DNA of 33,071 nucleotides from Magnetospira sp. (GTDB lineage Bacteria > Pseudomonadota > Alphaproteobacteria > Rhodospirillales > Magnetospiraceae), in NCBI GenBank assembly GCA_028282245.1, contig JANQIL010000167.1, positions 1-33,071 on the forward strand. Direction: 5' to 3'. The translations under genes and the position numbers were made by a program. The notes beneath the pieces were generated by a model. That model ran no database searches, had not been told where the DNA came from, and saw nothing but the letters and a program-made list of their open reading frames with translations. Positions 16,329 through 25,324 of the stretch are shown here, one piece after another. Position 1 is the first letter of the stretch; every line of letters begins with the position of its first letter.

Positions 16329-17686
16329 CGCCGGGGCGCCGCCCGGTCGTCGTCGTTTTGGGTGGCGAGCAGGATATCCTGAGCCCGGACCCACGATGGC
16401 GAACCCGACGGCAGCATCTTCAAGGCCTTCCCGGCATGGAACCGGGCCTCGGTGCGCTCGCTCCTGAGGAACGCCGCCTCGGCCTGGGCCAGCACCGCCA
16501 TGCCCATTTGGCCGTCGGCCGCGTAGGCGCGCCCGATGTTGCTCCACAGGCGAACCGATCGCGGCTCGAAACGCAACGCCTGTCGAAGGTTGTCGATCGC
16601 CGCCGTGGCCAGCGCCGGATCGCCGGACGCCAACTGGGCCTGTGCCAGACCGTCGCGCAGCAGCGGGCTGTCGGGACGCAGGGCGACCGAGCTTTCATAA
16701 TGCGGCAAGGATTCCGCCACGCGGCCGTTCTCGTACAGAATCTGGCCCTTCAACTCATGGAAATAAGGATCGTCCGGATACTCGGCGAGCAGCGAATCGA
16801 TTTCCGCCAGGGCGCGCGGCAGGTCGGGGCGTCGGTAATAGGCGACCGCCCGCGCGTAGCGCGCCGGCAGCCCACGGTCGCTTTCCGGATACTGACGCAG
16901 GGTGCGCGCCGGACTGGTCAGGAAACCGACCAGCTTGGCAACCATCCGCCGGTGCTCGGCCAGCTGCCGAGGGGTCGCCGGCCGGCCGCTGTGGGGCGAC
17001 CTGTCCACGTGCTCGCGCAGGAAGCGAACCCGGTCCTGGGTGATCGGATGGGTCCGCACGTAGGGGTCCTGGCGGCTCTCCGGAAGCAACTCCTGATCGC
17101 CCAGGATTTCCATGAATGCGAGCAGGCCCCGGGCCGATTGGCCGGTGGCGTCCAGGAACTGGGTCGCCGCCTGGTCGGCCGCCGACTCCTGGGCGCGGCT
17201 GTAGCGCAGGAACCGGCGGGCGCCGATCTCCTGGCCGCCCATGGTGATCGCCGCGCCGAGATCGCCGCGCCCGGTGCCGATGGCCGCCGCGGTGCCCAGA
17301 ACGGTGGCCAGGATGGCGCTCGCCGAGGCCCCCTCCAGGGCGTCGCGGGTGCGGCTCAGGTGGCCGCCCGAGATGTGCCCGGTCTCGTGGGCGATCACTC
17401 CGATCACCTGCAAAGGGTCCTCGCTGCGCATCAACAGACCGGTGTTGATGAACATGTTCAGGCCGCCCGCCACGAACGCGTTGAGCGCGCTGTCGTTTAC
17501 CAGGTGGACCTGGATCGATTCGGGGGGCAGTCCGGCGGCGCGGAACAGTGGCGCCGCATAGTCGCGGATGATACTTTCGATCTCCGCATCGCGGATGAAG
17601 CTTAGGCTCCTGGCCGATGCGGCCGACGCCCCGGCCAGCAGCGCGGCCACCACCAGGACGATCAGGACCGGTATGCGAAAGACCAC
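16325..17686 (-). CDS. Periplasmic M48 metalloprotease with TPR repeats (BepA-like)
   Basis: The zinc-binding site is H100-E-T-G-H104 in VIGVIAHETGHISGGH, with the third ligand probably in the SRAQESAADQAA helix. A signal peptide covers about residues 1-26 (VLIVLVVAALLAGASAASA). The C-terminal half, from about residue 270, carries TPR-like helices (ALAEIDSLLAEYPDDPYFHELKG and following). This is the BepA architecture, in which the protein supports assembly and quality control of outer membrane proteins. The start is GTG at 17686 with GGAG 9 nt upstream. 453 residues. The next plus-strand gene starts only 16 nt away, so the promoter must lie within it. Confidence 0.92.
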   Translation of the reverse strand: MVFRIPVLIVLVVAALLAGASAASARSLSFIRDAEIESIIRDYAAPLFRAAGLPPESIQVHLVNDSALNAFVAGGLNMFINTGLLMRSEDPLQVIGVIAHETGHISGGHLSRTRDALEGASASAILATVLGTAAAIGTGRGDLGAAITMGGQEIGARRFLRYSRAQESAADQAATQFLDATGQSARGLLAFMEILGDQELLPESRQDPYVRTHPITQDRVRFLREHVDRSPHSGRPATPRQLAEHRRMVAKLVGFLTSPARTLRQYPESDRGLPARYARAVAYYRRPDLPRALAEIDSLLAEYPDDPYFHELKGQILYENGRVAESLPHYESSVALRPDSPLLRDGLAQAQLASGDPALATAAIDNLRQALRFEPRSVRLWSNIGRAYAADGQMGMAVLAQAEAAFLRSERTEARFHAGKALKMLPSGSPSWVRAQDILLATQNDDDRAAPRR

Positions 17687-17702
17687 GCAATTTCACTCCG
17701 TC

Positions 17703-19313
17703 ATGCGCCCAGAAGGTAGTGCGGCGTGGCGACGCCGTCAATCGGCGGCCCGGCGATGGGCCGCCGGCGCCCTGACCCTCGCCCTCGCCGCCTGCGGCGG
17801 CACGCCCGACCCGACACCCGGCACCATCGGCTACGTGGCCGGCTATCTGGGCGGCGTGGTCGCCGACGAGCCGCGCGCCGCGCTGATCGGACGCGACGTG
17901 CTGTCGGCCGGCGGATCGGCGGCCGATGCCGCGGCGGCGGTCTATTTCGCGCTGGCGGTCACCCTGCCCTCCTCGGCCGGCCTGGGCAGCGGCGGCGTCT
18001 GCCTGATCCACGAGCGGGCCACCGGCATGGTCGAGACCCTCGATTTCCTGCCCGAGGCCAGCGCCTCCGGACGCCTTGGGCGGCCGGCCGGAATGCGCGG
18101 GATCTACGCCCTGCACGCCCGCCACGGCCGCCTGCGCTGGCCGCAGGTGGTCAGTCCGGCCGAGCAGCTGGCCCGTTTCGGCAACCCGGTCTCGCGGGCC
18201 CTGGCGTCCGACCTGGATCGCCACGGAGCCGACCTGATGACCGACCCGGAGACCCGACGGGTATTCGGGACCACGTCCGGGCAGCCGGTCGGCGAGGGCG
18301 ATTTCGTGACCCAGCTCGACCTCGGGGCGGCGCTCGCCAACCTGCGGGCGCGCGGACCCGGCGATTTCCACGTGGGGCGCGCGGCGCGCGATCTGGTCGA
18401 GGCCTCCGGCGGCGCCCTGAGCATGGCCGACCTGGCGGCCACGAAACCAAGCTGGCGGGAGCCGGTGGCGTTCGAACTCGGCAACCTGACCGTTCACTTC
18501 GCCGCCCCGCCGAATCTCGCGGGCGGGGTCGCGGCATACATGTGGGGTTTGCTGACCGTCGACGAGACCTACGAGGACGCCCCGCCGTCCGTCCGTCCGC
18601 ACCTGATGGCCGAGGCCGGGCTTCGGGCCTTCGCGGCGCGCGGCGCCTGGATCGCCGCCGCTCCGGCGCCGGGCGATCTGGCCACTCCGGAGTCGCTGCG
18701 GGCATCCCTCGCGACCTACGATCCGTCCCGTCACCGGCCGGCCTCCGACCTGTCCCCGGCGCCGCGCGGATTGCGCCAGGACCCGTCGGGCACCAGCTTC
18801 GCGGTGGTCGATCCGGACGGCTCGGCGGTGGTCTGCAATTTGACCCTGAACAGTGCCTTCGGGAGCCGGCGCCTGGTGCCGGGCTATGGCTTCGCGCTGG
18901 CCGCGCCGCCATCCGGACGCGGCCTCGCCGGCCTGTCGCTCGGTCCCATGATGGCGACCAACCAGCACGTCCGGGAGTTCTACTTCGCGGCCGGGGCGAG
19001 CGGCGGCGTCGCGGCGCCGACCGCCCTGGTCGAGGTGGCGACGCGGGTGCTGCTCGACGATGCCGACCTGGGCGACGCATTGGCCGCCAAGCGGGTCCAT
19101 AACGGCGGAGCACCGGACATCAGCTTCGTCGAGTCCGGACTGCCCCGGGAGGAGATCGACTCCCTGACGCGGCGCGGCCACCGGGTCCAGCCGGTGAAAC
19201 GGATCGGCCGGGTCAACGCGATCCACTGCGGCAAGGGCCTTCCCGTCAATCCGGACTCGTGCGGCGTGGGCGCCGATCCGCGCCGATTCGGCCTCGGCCT
19301 CAGCGCGGATTAG
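17703..19313 (+). CDS. Divergent gamma-glutamyltransferase family lipoprotein
   Basis: GGT-family enzymes are N-terminal nucleophile hydrolases that cleave and transfer gamma-glutamyl groups, made as precursors split before a threonine. Here the likely nucleophile is T364 in SGTSFAVVDPDGSAVVCNLTLNSAFGS, matching the TxHxSVVDxxGxAVSxTxTLN region but with S replacing the usual H two residues after Thr. The early GGSAADAAAAVYFALAV and GLGSGGVC stretches also match. The N-terminus has a lipobox (LALAAC), so it is probably membrane-anchored. The start at 17703 lacks a visible ribosome-binding site; an ATG at 17673 is possible but overlaps the M48 gene. 536 residues. It is 4 nt upstream of the aminotransferase. 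Confidence 0.85.
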   Translation: MRPEGSAAWRRRQSAARRWAAGALTLALAACGGTPDPTPGTIGYVAGYLGGVVADEPRAALIGRDVLSAGGSAADAAAAVYFALAVTLPSSAGLGSGGVCLIHERATGMVETLDFLPEASASGRLGRPAGMRGIYALHARHGRLRWPQVVSPAEQLARFGNPVSRALASDLDRHGADLMTDPETRRVFGTTSGQPVGEGDFVTQLDLGAALANLRARGPGDFHVGRAARDLVEASGGALSMADLAATKPSWREPVAFELGNLTVHFAAPPNLAGGVAAYMWGLLTVDETYEDAPPSVRPHLMAEAGLRAFAARGAWIAAAPAPGDLATPESLRASLATYDPSRHRPASDLSPAPRGLRQDPSGTSFAVVDPDGSAVVCNLTLNSAFGSRRLVPGYGFALAAPPSGRGLAGLSLGPMMATNQHVREFYFAAGASGGVAAPTALVEVATRVLLDDADLGDALAAKRVHNGGAPDISFVESGLPREEIDSLTRRGHRVQPVKRIGRVNAIHCGKGLPVNPDSCGVGADPRRFGLGLSAD

Positions 19314-19317
19314 GCCG

Positions 19318-20460
19318 ATGGTCCTGAAGGTCGCCCAACGGGCGCGCATCGCGCCGTTCATCGTCATGGACGTGATGCGGGCCGCCAATGCCCGCCAGGC
19401 CGAGGGCAAGGAGGTTCTTCACCTTGAAGTCGGGCAACCGGGCACCCCCGCCCCACGGGCGGTGCGCGACGCGGCGCGACGAGCCCTCGACGGCGAGCGC
19501 CTGGGCTACACCGACGCGTTCGGCCTTTGGGACCTGCGACGGGCCATCGCCGGCCACTATGCCCGAACCTACGGCGTCGAGGTCGATCCGGCCCGGGTGG
19601 TGGCGACCACCGGATCCTCCGGAGCCTTCGTGCTGTCGTTCCTGACCTGCTTCGAGGTCGGCGACCGGGTCGCCCTGGCGACTCCCGGCTACCCGGCCTA
19701 CCGCAATATCCTTAAGGCGATCGACGTGCGGCCGATCGACGTGCCGGTCGGCCCGGACAGCCGCTTCCAACCGACTCCCGAACATCTCGACGCCCATCCC
19801 GACCTGGATGGCCTGATCCTTGCCAGTCCCTCGAATCCGACCGGATCGATGATCGGCCGCGCCCAACTCGCCGCCCTCGCCGCCTATTGCGCCGAGCGCG
19901 GAACCCGTCTGATCTCCGACGAGATCTACCACGGCATCACCTACGGCGAGCCGGCCGAAACCGCGCTGTCGGTGACCGATCAGGCGGTGGTGATCAACAG
20001 TTTCTCGAAGTATTACTCGATGACCGGCTGGCGGCTCGGCTGGATGGTGATCCCGGACTCGTTGCGCCGGCCCCTCGAATGCCTGGCCCAGAATCTGTTC
20101 ATTTCGCCGCCGACCCTGTCGCAGCACGCCGCCGTCGCGGCGTTCGACCATGTCGACGACCTGGATGCCCTGGTCGCCCGCTACGCGATCAACCGCGACC
20201 TGCTGCTCGACGGCCTTCCGAACGCCGGATTCCCGGATCTCGCACCGCCCGACGGCGCGTTCTACATCTACGCCGACGTCTCGGCGCGTACCGACGACAG
20301 CCCCGCGTTCTGTCGCCGGCTGCTCGACGAGACCGGAATCGCGATCACCCCGGGCACCGACTTCGACCCGACACGCGGCCATCGCTTCGTGCGCTTCTCC
20401 TATGCCGGACCGACCGACGACATCGGGCGGGCGCTCGACCGGCTACGCGCCTGGACTTGA
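19318..20460 (+). CDS. Class I/II PLP-dependent aminotransferase
   Basis: The fold-type I aminotransferase is recognised by ATTGSSGAFVLSFL, LASPSNPTGSM, ISDEIYHGITYG, the PLP lysine K231 in NSFSKYYSMTGWRLGW and a late GHRFVRFSYAG with the substrate-carboxylate arginine. It resembles the AspC/aromatic and alanine aminotransferase group; the amino acid cannot be named from sequence alone. Length is 380 residues, normal for the family. The ATG at 19318 lies 4 nt after the GGT-like stop, so both genes form one operon and might act successively on amino acids released from gamma-glutamyl compounds, which is inference. Confidence 0.93.
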   Translation: MVLKVAQRARIAPFIVMDVMRAANARQAEGKEVLHLEVGQPGTPAPRAVRDAARRALDGERLGYTDAFGLWDLRRAIAGHYARTYGVEVDPARVVATTGSSGAFVLSFLTCFEVGDRVALATPGYPAYRNILKAIDVRPIDVPVGPDSRFQPTPEHLDAHPDLDGLILASPSNPTGSMIGRAQLAALAAYCAERGTRLISDEIYHGITYGEPAETALSVTDQAVVINSFSKYYSMTGWRLGWMVIPDSLRRPLECLAQNLFISPPTLSQHAAVAAFDHVDDLDALVARYAINRDLLLDGLPNAGFPDLAPPDGAFYIYADVSARTDDSPAFCRRLLDETGIAITPGTDFDPTRGHRFVRFSYAGPTDDIGRALDRLRAWT

Positions 20461-20518
20461 TTTCCACGATCCAAGAAAATAGAGTTTAGTTATTATACCT
20501 TATAAGCCTCTGGATTGG

Positions 20519-20547
20519 TTCCGGATCCTAAAGAATGCGTGTATAAT
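20519..20547 (+). promoter_or_regulatory. Candidate promoter of the globin-coupled receptor
   Basis: A perfect TATAAT (20542-20547) sits in a conspicuously AT-rich island (20461-20560) between otherwise GC-rich genes. A weak -35, TTCCGG (20519-20524), is 17 nt upstream. The predicted leader is about 80 nt. Confidence 0.5.
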
Positions 20548-20591
20548 TTTAAAGTTCTCACGCCACCCCTTGACTCGGCGACGCCCCGAAC

Positions 20592-20613
20592 AAGGCGCTT
20601 GCCGGCGCCTTTT
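20592..20613 (+). terminator. Leader hairpin with short T run (terminator- or attenuator-like)
   Basis: AAGGCGC (20592-20598) pairs with GCGCCTT (20605-20611) around a 6-nt loop, with a run of four T at 20610-20613. It lies between the putative TATAAT and the receptor ATG, so it may end the aminotransferase transcript or affect the receptor leader. Confidence 0.4.
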
Positions 20614-20636
20614 GGAAAACGCGAGGTCCAACTCCC

Positions 20637-22334
20637 ATGGTCCATGCCAAACATGACATCCACTCCGTTCTGCCTCTGCTCTGGCACGACGGTTTCAAGG
20701 CCGATCTCAAGGATGCCCGCCGGGCAATCGAGCCGGAATTGGACGCCATTCTCGACCGCTTCTACGACCGCATTACGTCGATGCCGGAACTAACCGAGTT
20801 CATCAAGGGTCCCGAGCACGTGGCATCGCTCAAGCAGCGCCAGCGCCGTCACTGGATGACCCTCTTCGAGAACGGGCCGACCGAGGATTACCTGACACGG
20901 ACACGGCACATGGGCCGGGTCCATGCCGAGGCCGGGGTGGATGCCTTCTGGTTCCTGGCCGCCTACGGATGGTTGATCACCGAGGTCTTCAAGGCGCTGA
21001 CCGACCATAAACGACTGAACCCCTCGAAGATGGTCGTGTTGTTCTCGTTGATGAGTCTCGACCTGCTGGTCGCCATGTCGGAGTACGAGGCGGTGCTGAT
21101 GGCCGCCGAAACCCGGCACCAGGCGCACGAACTCGGCGTCAAGAACCTGCGCGAGTTGGCGACCACGGTGACCCAGGTCAACAAGGCCGCGCTCACCCTG
21201 GCCCAGCTGTCGCGCAACAGCGCCCTGGCCAGCGAGGGCGGTCAGGCGATCGCCGGGGCGTCCGACGAAATGGTGGCGACCATCGACGAGATCTCGCGGA
21301 CGTCGAGCGACGCCTCGGCACAGGCACAGGATACCCGTGGATCGGTCCAGGAGGGCCTCGGACTGGCCCGCCGGGCGAGCGAGGCCATCGACCAGATCAG
21401 CGCCACCTCGCGCGACGTGATGGACGGCATGGCGGAACTGTCCCAGGCCTCCGAGCAGATCGCCCAGATCCTCTCGGTGATCAACGACATCGCGGCGCGA
21501 ACCAACCTGCTGGCCCTCAACGCGACCATCGAGGCGGCGCGCGCCGGCGAGGCCGGCAAGGGATTCGCGGTGGTGGCCGGCGAGGTCAAGAGCCTGGCCA
21601 ACCAGACCGCCAAGGCGACCGACGACATCCGGCAGCGGATCGAGGCCCTCAAGGCCGGGGTGACGAGCATTTCCGAATCGACCGAACGCTCGGTCGGCTC
21701 GGTGGAGGGCGGTCGCGCGGCGATGGACGAGATCGCCGGAAACATGGACGCCATCGCCGGTCAGGTCGTCGCGGTGGCCGAAAAAATGTCGGAGATATCC
21801 GACATCCTGGGTCAGCAGAAGGAGGCGACCGAGGAGATCGCCGGCAACATCGGCCGGGTGGCCCAACTGGAAACGGAAAACGCCCGGATGGTCTTGCAGA
21901 TCACCGAGGCGATTCAGGTGACCAACGATTCGATGGCCGAGAACGCCACCCACTGGTTCAGCGAAGGCTCGGCGCGCGGCCTCTGCGAAATCGCCAAGAT
22001 CGACCACATACTGTTCAAGAAACGGGTGGTCGACACCCTGATGGGATCGGAGTCCTGGACGGCATCGGCGATGCCGGACCATCACCACTGTCGGCTCGGC
22101 CAATGGTACTACACGGTCACCGACGAGCGGATCAAGCGCAGTTCGCTGTTCGCCCAGTTGGAGGCCCCGCACGCGAAGATGCACACGGTGGCCAATGCGG
22201 TGTTGCAATGCCACGAACGCCAGGATTGGGACGGCGCGATGGAAAACATCGTCGAGATGGACCGGATTTCGTCCCAGGTCCTGGACCTTCTGGACAGGCT
22301 CTCGAAGTCCTTGGAAGCGGAAGATATTTCCTGA
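20637..22334 (+). CDS. Soluble globin-coupled methyl-accepting chemotaxis sensor with C-terminal CZB domain
   Basis: Three modules are visible and no membrane segment, so the receptor is cytoplasmic. Residues about 15-160 form a protoglobin/globin-sensor domain, as in HemAT, with proximal haem ligand candidate H96 in MGRVHAEAG and helices around [15 protein letters not shown]. About 200-435 is the MCP signalling coiled coil, with the hairpin tip [40 protein letters not shown] written here only as landmarks from I288 on. About 445-545 is a chemoreceptor zinc-binding (CZB) domain: H457 in KIDHILFK, C485 in [11 protein letters not shown] and later HAKMH. It should signal through CheA/CheW to tune motility to oxygen and, through CZB, zinc or oxidant state. 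No che genes are adjacent. 565 residues. Confidence 0.93.
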   Translation: MVHAKHDIHSVLPLLWHDGFKADLKDARRAIEPELDAILDRFYDRITSMPELTEFIKGPEHVASLKQRQRRHWMTLFENGPTEDYLTRTRHMGRVHAEAGVDAFWFLAAYGWLITEVFKALTDHKRLNPSKMVVLFSLMSLDLLVAMSEYEAVLMAAETRHQAHELGVKNLRELATTVTQVNKAALTLAQLSRNSALASEGGQAIAGASDEMVATIDEISRTSSDASAQAQDTRGSVQEGLGLARRASEAIDQISATSRDVMDGMAELSQASEQIAQILSVINDIAARTNLLALNATIEAARAGEAGKGFAVVAGEVKSLANQTAKATDDIRQRIEALKAGVTSISESTERSVGSVEGGRAAMDEIAGNMDAIAGQVVAVAEKMSEISDILGQQKEATEEIAGNIGRVAQLETENARMVLQITEAIQVTNDSMAENATHWFSEGSARGLCEIAKIDHILFKKRVVDTLMGSESWTASAMPDHHHCRLGQWYYTVTDERIKRSSLFAQLEAPHAKMHTVANAVLQCHERQDWDGAMENIVEMDRISSQVLDLLDRLSKSLEAEDIS

Positions 22335-22341
22335 AGACGGA

Positions 22342-22749
22342 TCACAACGCCGCGAAGGCGGTCCGGATCGAGTCCAGGACGGGGTCCCCGGCCGAATAGG
22401 GGTCGGCAACGCCATTCCCCCAGACCGGACCCGGCCAGGCGGCATCCCCCTCGCGGCGGGCGACCAAATGCAGATGCAATTGAGGCACGAGGTTGCCGAG
22501 CGCGCCGACGTTGATGCGATGCGGCCGGAACAGGTCCTCCAGCATCCGCGACAGCAGGGTGATCTCCTGCATCAGCAGCAGGTGATCGGTGCGCTCCATG
22601 CGGTGCAGGGCCTCCAGGCCGGCCCGCCGGGGCACCAGGATCAGCCATGGGAACCGGCGGTCGTTCATGATCCGGACGGCGGACAACATGCCGTCGCCCA
22701 ATTCCAGGGTGTCGGCGGCCAGCCTCGGATGGAGTTCGAAATCGGCCAT
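22342..22749 (-). CDS. HIT-family protein
   Basis: HIT proteins are small nucleotide-binding hydrolases or transferases. The motif here is VPQLHLHLVARREGDAAWPGPVW: glutamine replaces the first histidine of the canonical HxHxH triad, leaving QxHxH, the variant I associate with one alphaproteobacterial subgroup. Upstream, MNDRRFPWLILVPRR is the usual strand-loop. 135 residues. The ATG at 22749 shares one base with the prfC stop (TGATG), so it is probably co-translated with release factor 3. Its substrate is unknown. It converges on the chemoreceptor gene with 7 nt between. Confidence 0.88.
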   Translation of the reverse strand: MADFELHPRLAADTLELGDGMLSAVRIMNDRRFPWLILVPRRAGLEALHRMERTDHLLLMQEITLLSRMLEDLFRPHRINVGALGNLVPQLHLHLVARREGDAAWPGPVWGNGVADPYSAGDPVLDSIRTAFAAL

Positions 22750-24350
22750 CAGGCGTCGGCCTCCCGGTGCTCCTTGGTCTTCGCGAAAGCCACTTCCGGA
22801 TAGTCCTCCTTCGCCTTGCCCAGATGCCAGGCGTTGCGGGCCAGGAACACCGGATCGCCGTCGTGGTCTTCCCCCAGGCTGCCCCGGTTGGCGTCGACGA
22901 AGGCCTTGAGGCGCTGACGGTCGGGCCCCGAAACCCAGCGCGCGGTATGGAGCGCGGTCGGCTCGAACACCACGTCGAGGTCGTATTCGGTGCGGATGCG
23001 GTCGGCCAGCACCTCGAACTGAAGGCCGCCGACCACGCCGACGATCCAGTCGGCGCCGATCGTCGGCTTGATCACGCAGGCCGCGCCCTCCTCCGCCACC
23101 TGTTGCAGCGCCTTGCCCAGATGCTTGGCCTTCAGCGGATCGCGCGGTCGCACCTTTTGCAGCTGTTCCGGGGCGAAGCTCGGAATGCCCGAGAAATAGA
23201 TGTCCTCGCCCTCGGTCAGGGCATCGCCGATCCGCAGGTTGCCGTAGTTGGGAATGCCGATGATATCGCCCGGCCAGGCCTCCTCGGCCAGTTCGCGCTC
23301 CTGGGCCAGGAAAAGTTGCGGATTGTGCACCGTGAGGGTCTTGCCGGACCGCACGTGCTTGAGCTTCATGCCGCGCCTGAAATGCCCCGAGCACAGGCGC
23401 ACGAAGGCGATGCGGTCGCGGTGCTTGGGGTCCATGTTGGCCTGGATCTTGAAAACGAACCCGCTCACCTTGTCCTCGTCGGGGGTCACGGATCGCGCGC
23501 GGCTCGGCGCCGGGCGCGGCGGCGGCGCCGCCTCGGCCAGTCCGTCGAGCAGTTCGCGCACCCCGAACGTATTGATCGCACTGCCGAAATAGACCGGCGA
23601 CAGATGCCCCTCCAGATACGATTGACGATCGAACGGCTTGCACAGACCGCGCGCCATGTCCACCTCGTCGCGCAGGGTCGCCAGGGCATCGGCCGGCAGC
23701 AGCCGGTCGAGCTTCGGGTCGTCGAGCCCGGAACAGGGTTCGCCGGCCTTGGGCAGGCTGTCGCGGCCGGTGCGTTCCATCAGCACCAACCGGTCGTTGA
23801 GCAGATCGTAGACGCCGAGAAACGTCTTGCCCATGCCGATCGGCCAGGACGCGGGAGCGACGTCGATCGCCAGCCCCTGCTCGATCTCGTCCAGCAGGTC
23901 GAACGGATCGCGTGCCTCGCGATCCATCTTGTTGATGAAGGTGGTGATCGGTATGTCGCGCAGCCGGCAGACCTCGAACAGCTTGCGGGTCTGCGCCTCG
24001 ATGCCCTTCGCCGCGTCGATGACCATGACCGACGAGTCCACCGCGGTGACCGTGCGGTAGGTATCCTCCGAGAAGTCCTCGTGGCCGGGCGTGTCGAGCA
24101 GGTTGAACGCCCGCCCGGCGTAATCGTAGGTCATCACCGCCGAGGTCACCGAGATTCCGCGTTCGCGCTCGACCTTCATCCAGTCGGAGCGGGCCCGGCG
24201 CTGTTCGCCGCGCGCCTTGACGGCGCCGGCCATCTGAATCGCCCCCCCGAACAACAACAGCTTCTCGGTCAGCGTGGTCTTGCCGGCATCGGGATGGGAA
24301 ATGATGGCGAAGGTGCGGCGGCGCTGGACTTCGTCGCTCAGGCGGGACAT
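22749..24350 (-). CDS. prfC: Peptide chain release factor 3
   Basis: RF3 is a translational GTPase that removes RF1/RF2 from the ribosome after termination. The G-domain motifs are SHPDAGKTTL (G1), RERGISVTSA (G2), LLDTPGHEDFSEDT (G3) and FINKMDR (G4). Later domains include FVRLCSGHFRRGMKL and the C-terminal VGGLQFEVLADRI. Length is 533 residues, typical. GAGGAA lies about 8 nt before the ATG at 24350. The 174 nt upstream separates it from the stator pair and includes a TTGAC/GTCAA inverted repeat (24433-24455) around CCTCCGGAGG. It is followed directly by the HIT gene. Confidence 0.97.
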   Translation of the reverse strand: MSRLSDEVQRRRTFAIISHPDAGKTTLTEKLLLFGGAIQMAGAVKARGEQRRARSDWMKVERERGISVTSAVMTYDYAGRAFNLLDTPGHEDFSEDTYRTVTAVDSSVMVIDAAKGIEAQTRKLFEVCRLRDIPITTFINKMDREARDPFDLLDEIEQGLAIDVAPASWPIGMGKTFLGVYDLLNDRLVLMERTGRDSLPKAGEPCSGLDDPKLDRLLPADALATLRDEVDMARGLCKPFDRQSYLEGHLSPVYFGSAINTFGVRELLDGLAEAAPPPRPAPSRARSVTPDEDKVSGFVFKIQANMDPKHRDRIAFVRLCSGHFRRGMKLKHVRSGKTLTVHNPQLFLAQERELAEEAWPGDIIGIPNYGNLRIGDALTEGEDIYFSGIPSFAPEQLQKVRPRDPLKAKHLGKALQQVAEEGAACVIKPTIGADWIVGVVGGLQFEVLADRIRTEYDLDVVFEPTALHTARWVSGPDRQRLKAFVDANRGSLGEDHDGDPVFLARNAWHLGKAKEDYPEVAFAKTKEHREADA

Positions 24351-24524
24351 CGGAACGCTTCCTCGGCGGCTTGCAAGGGGACTCGCGGGGGCCGGACCAT
24401 AGCGGCATTTCGCGCCGCCCTCACCCTATTTCTTGACCCCTCCGGAGGCCGTCAACGGGTCGTTCCCCCGGCCATGCGGAGGGTCGGCGCCTTTACGGGA
24501 ATGCCGGCCACCCACCGCGCGCAC

Positions 24525-25319
24525 TCACCAGCCAAGGTCGGCCGCCGCGTCCTGCATGATTTCCAACTCGATCTCCACCCTGCGGTTGCGGGCCCGCCCG
24601 TCGGGCGTCTCGTTCGGGGCCAGCGGTCGCGACTCCGCGAATCCGGACGCCGCCACCCGACCCGCGTCGAGGCCGCCGGACTCCAGCAGGAAATGCACCA
24701 CCGACACCGCGCGCGCGGTGGACAGATCCCAGTTCGAACGGTAGCGATCGGTGGAAATCGGCACGTCGTCTGTATGCCCGGACACCGTCACCTTGCCGTC
24801 CACGCCGGCCAGAACCTCGGCGACGCGCAGCAGCGACGGCTCGACGGCCGCCTTGAGCGCGCTTTCGCCGGATGCGAAGGTGGACTCGCTGGGAAACCGC
24901 AGCAGCACCCCGCGCTCGGTCTCCCGAAGGCTGACCCGGCCGTCGGAAAGCTCGTCGAACAGCTTGGCCCGAAGATCCTCGACGGTCCGCTCCCTGAGCC
25001 GCTCCCAGGCCTCCAGTTCCTCGACCTTCTCCATGTCCACGTCGTCGACGACGCGGCCGGACAGGCTCGGCGGCCGAATGTCGATGATGCCCTGCCGCGT
25101 CCCGCGGTCATCCGGCGGGCCTCGCGTTTGACCGAAATTGGCGCGCACGCCCTCGGCGGTGCGCTCGAATCTGCCGGGATCGAAATCGGCGAACGTCAGG
25201 AGCATGACGAACAGCGCGAACAGCAACGACATCAGATCGGAAAACGTCCACATCCAACGCGGCGCGCCGAGCCGTTTCTCCTCGACGATGGTTTGTGGCT
25301 CGGGACCGGTGCTGGGCAT
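24525..25319 (-). CDS. motB: Flagellar stator protein MotB/PomB
   Basis: MotB-type proteins anchor the stator to peptidoglycan and carry the ion-binding aspartate. One membrane segment spans about residues 25-45, with D28 in FSDLMSLLFALFVMLLTFADFD, which resembles PomB more than E. coli MotB. A periplasmic linker follows. The OmpA-type peptidoglycan-binding domain contains GHTDDVPI and NWDLSTARAVSVVHFL and ends with RARNRRVEIEL. 264 residues. The ATG at 25319 is 5 nt after the MotA stop. Sodium versus proton use cannot be decided from sequence alone, although the PomB-like helix leans to sodium. Confidence 0.93.
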   Translation of the reverse strand: MPSTGPEPQTIVEEKRLGAPRWMWTFSDLMSLLFALFVMLLTFADFDPGRFERTAEGVRANFGQTRGPPDDRGTRQGIIDIRPPSLSGRVVDDVDMEKVEELEAWERLRERTVEDLRAKLFDELSDGRVSLRETERGVLLRFPSESTFASGESALKAAVEPSLLRVAEVLAGVDGKVTVSGHTDDVPISTDRYRSNWDLSTARAVSVVHFLLESGGLDAGRVAASGFAESRPLAPNETPDGRARNRRVEIELEIMQDAAADLGW

Positions 25320-25324
25320 CCTCG

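Noticed and set aside
24433-24455. TTGAC/GTCAA inverted repeat upstream of prfC as promoter or terminator
   Set aside because: The stem is short, no T run follows and no good -10 matches the minus-strand TTGACG, so I did not call it as a feature.
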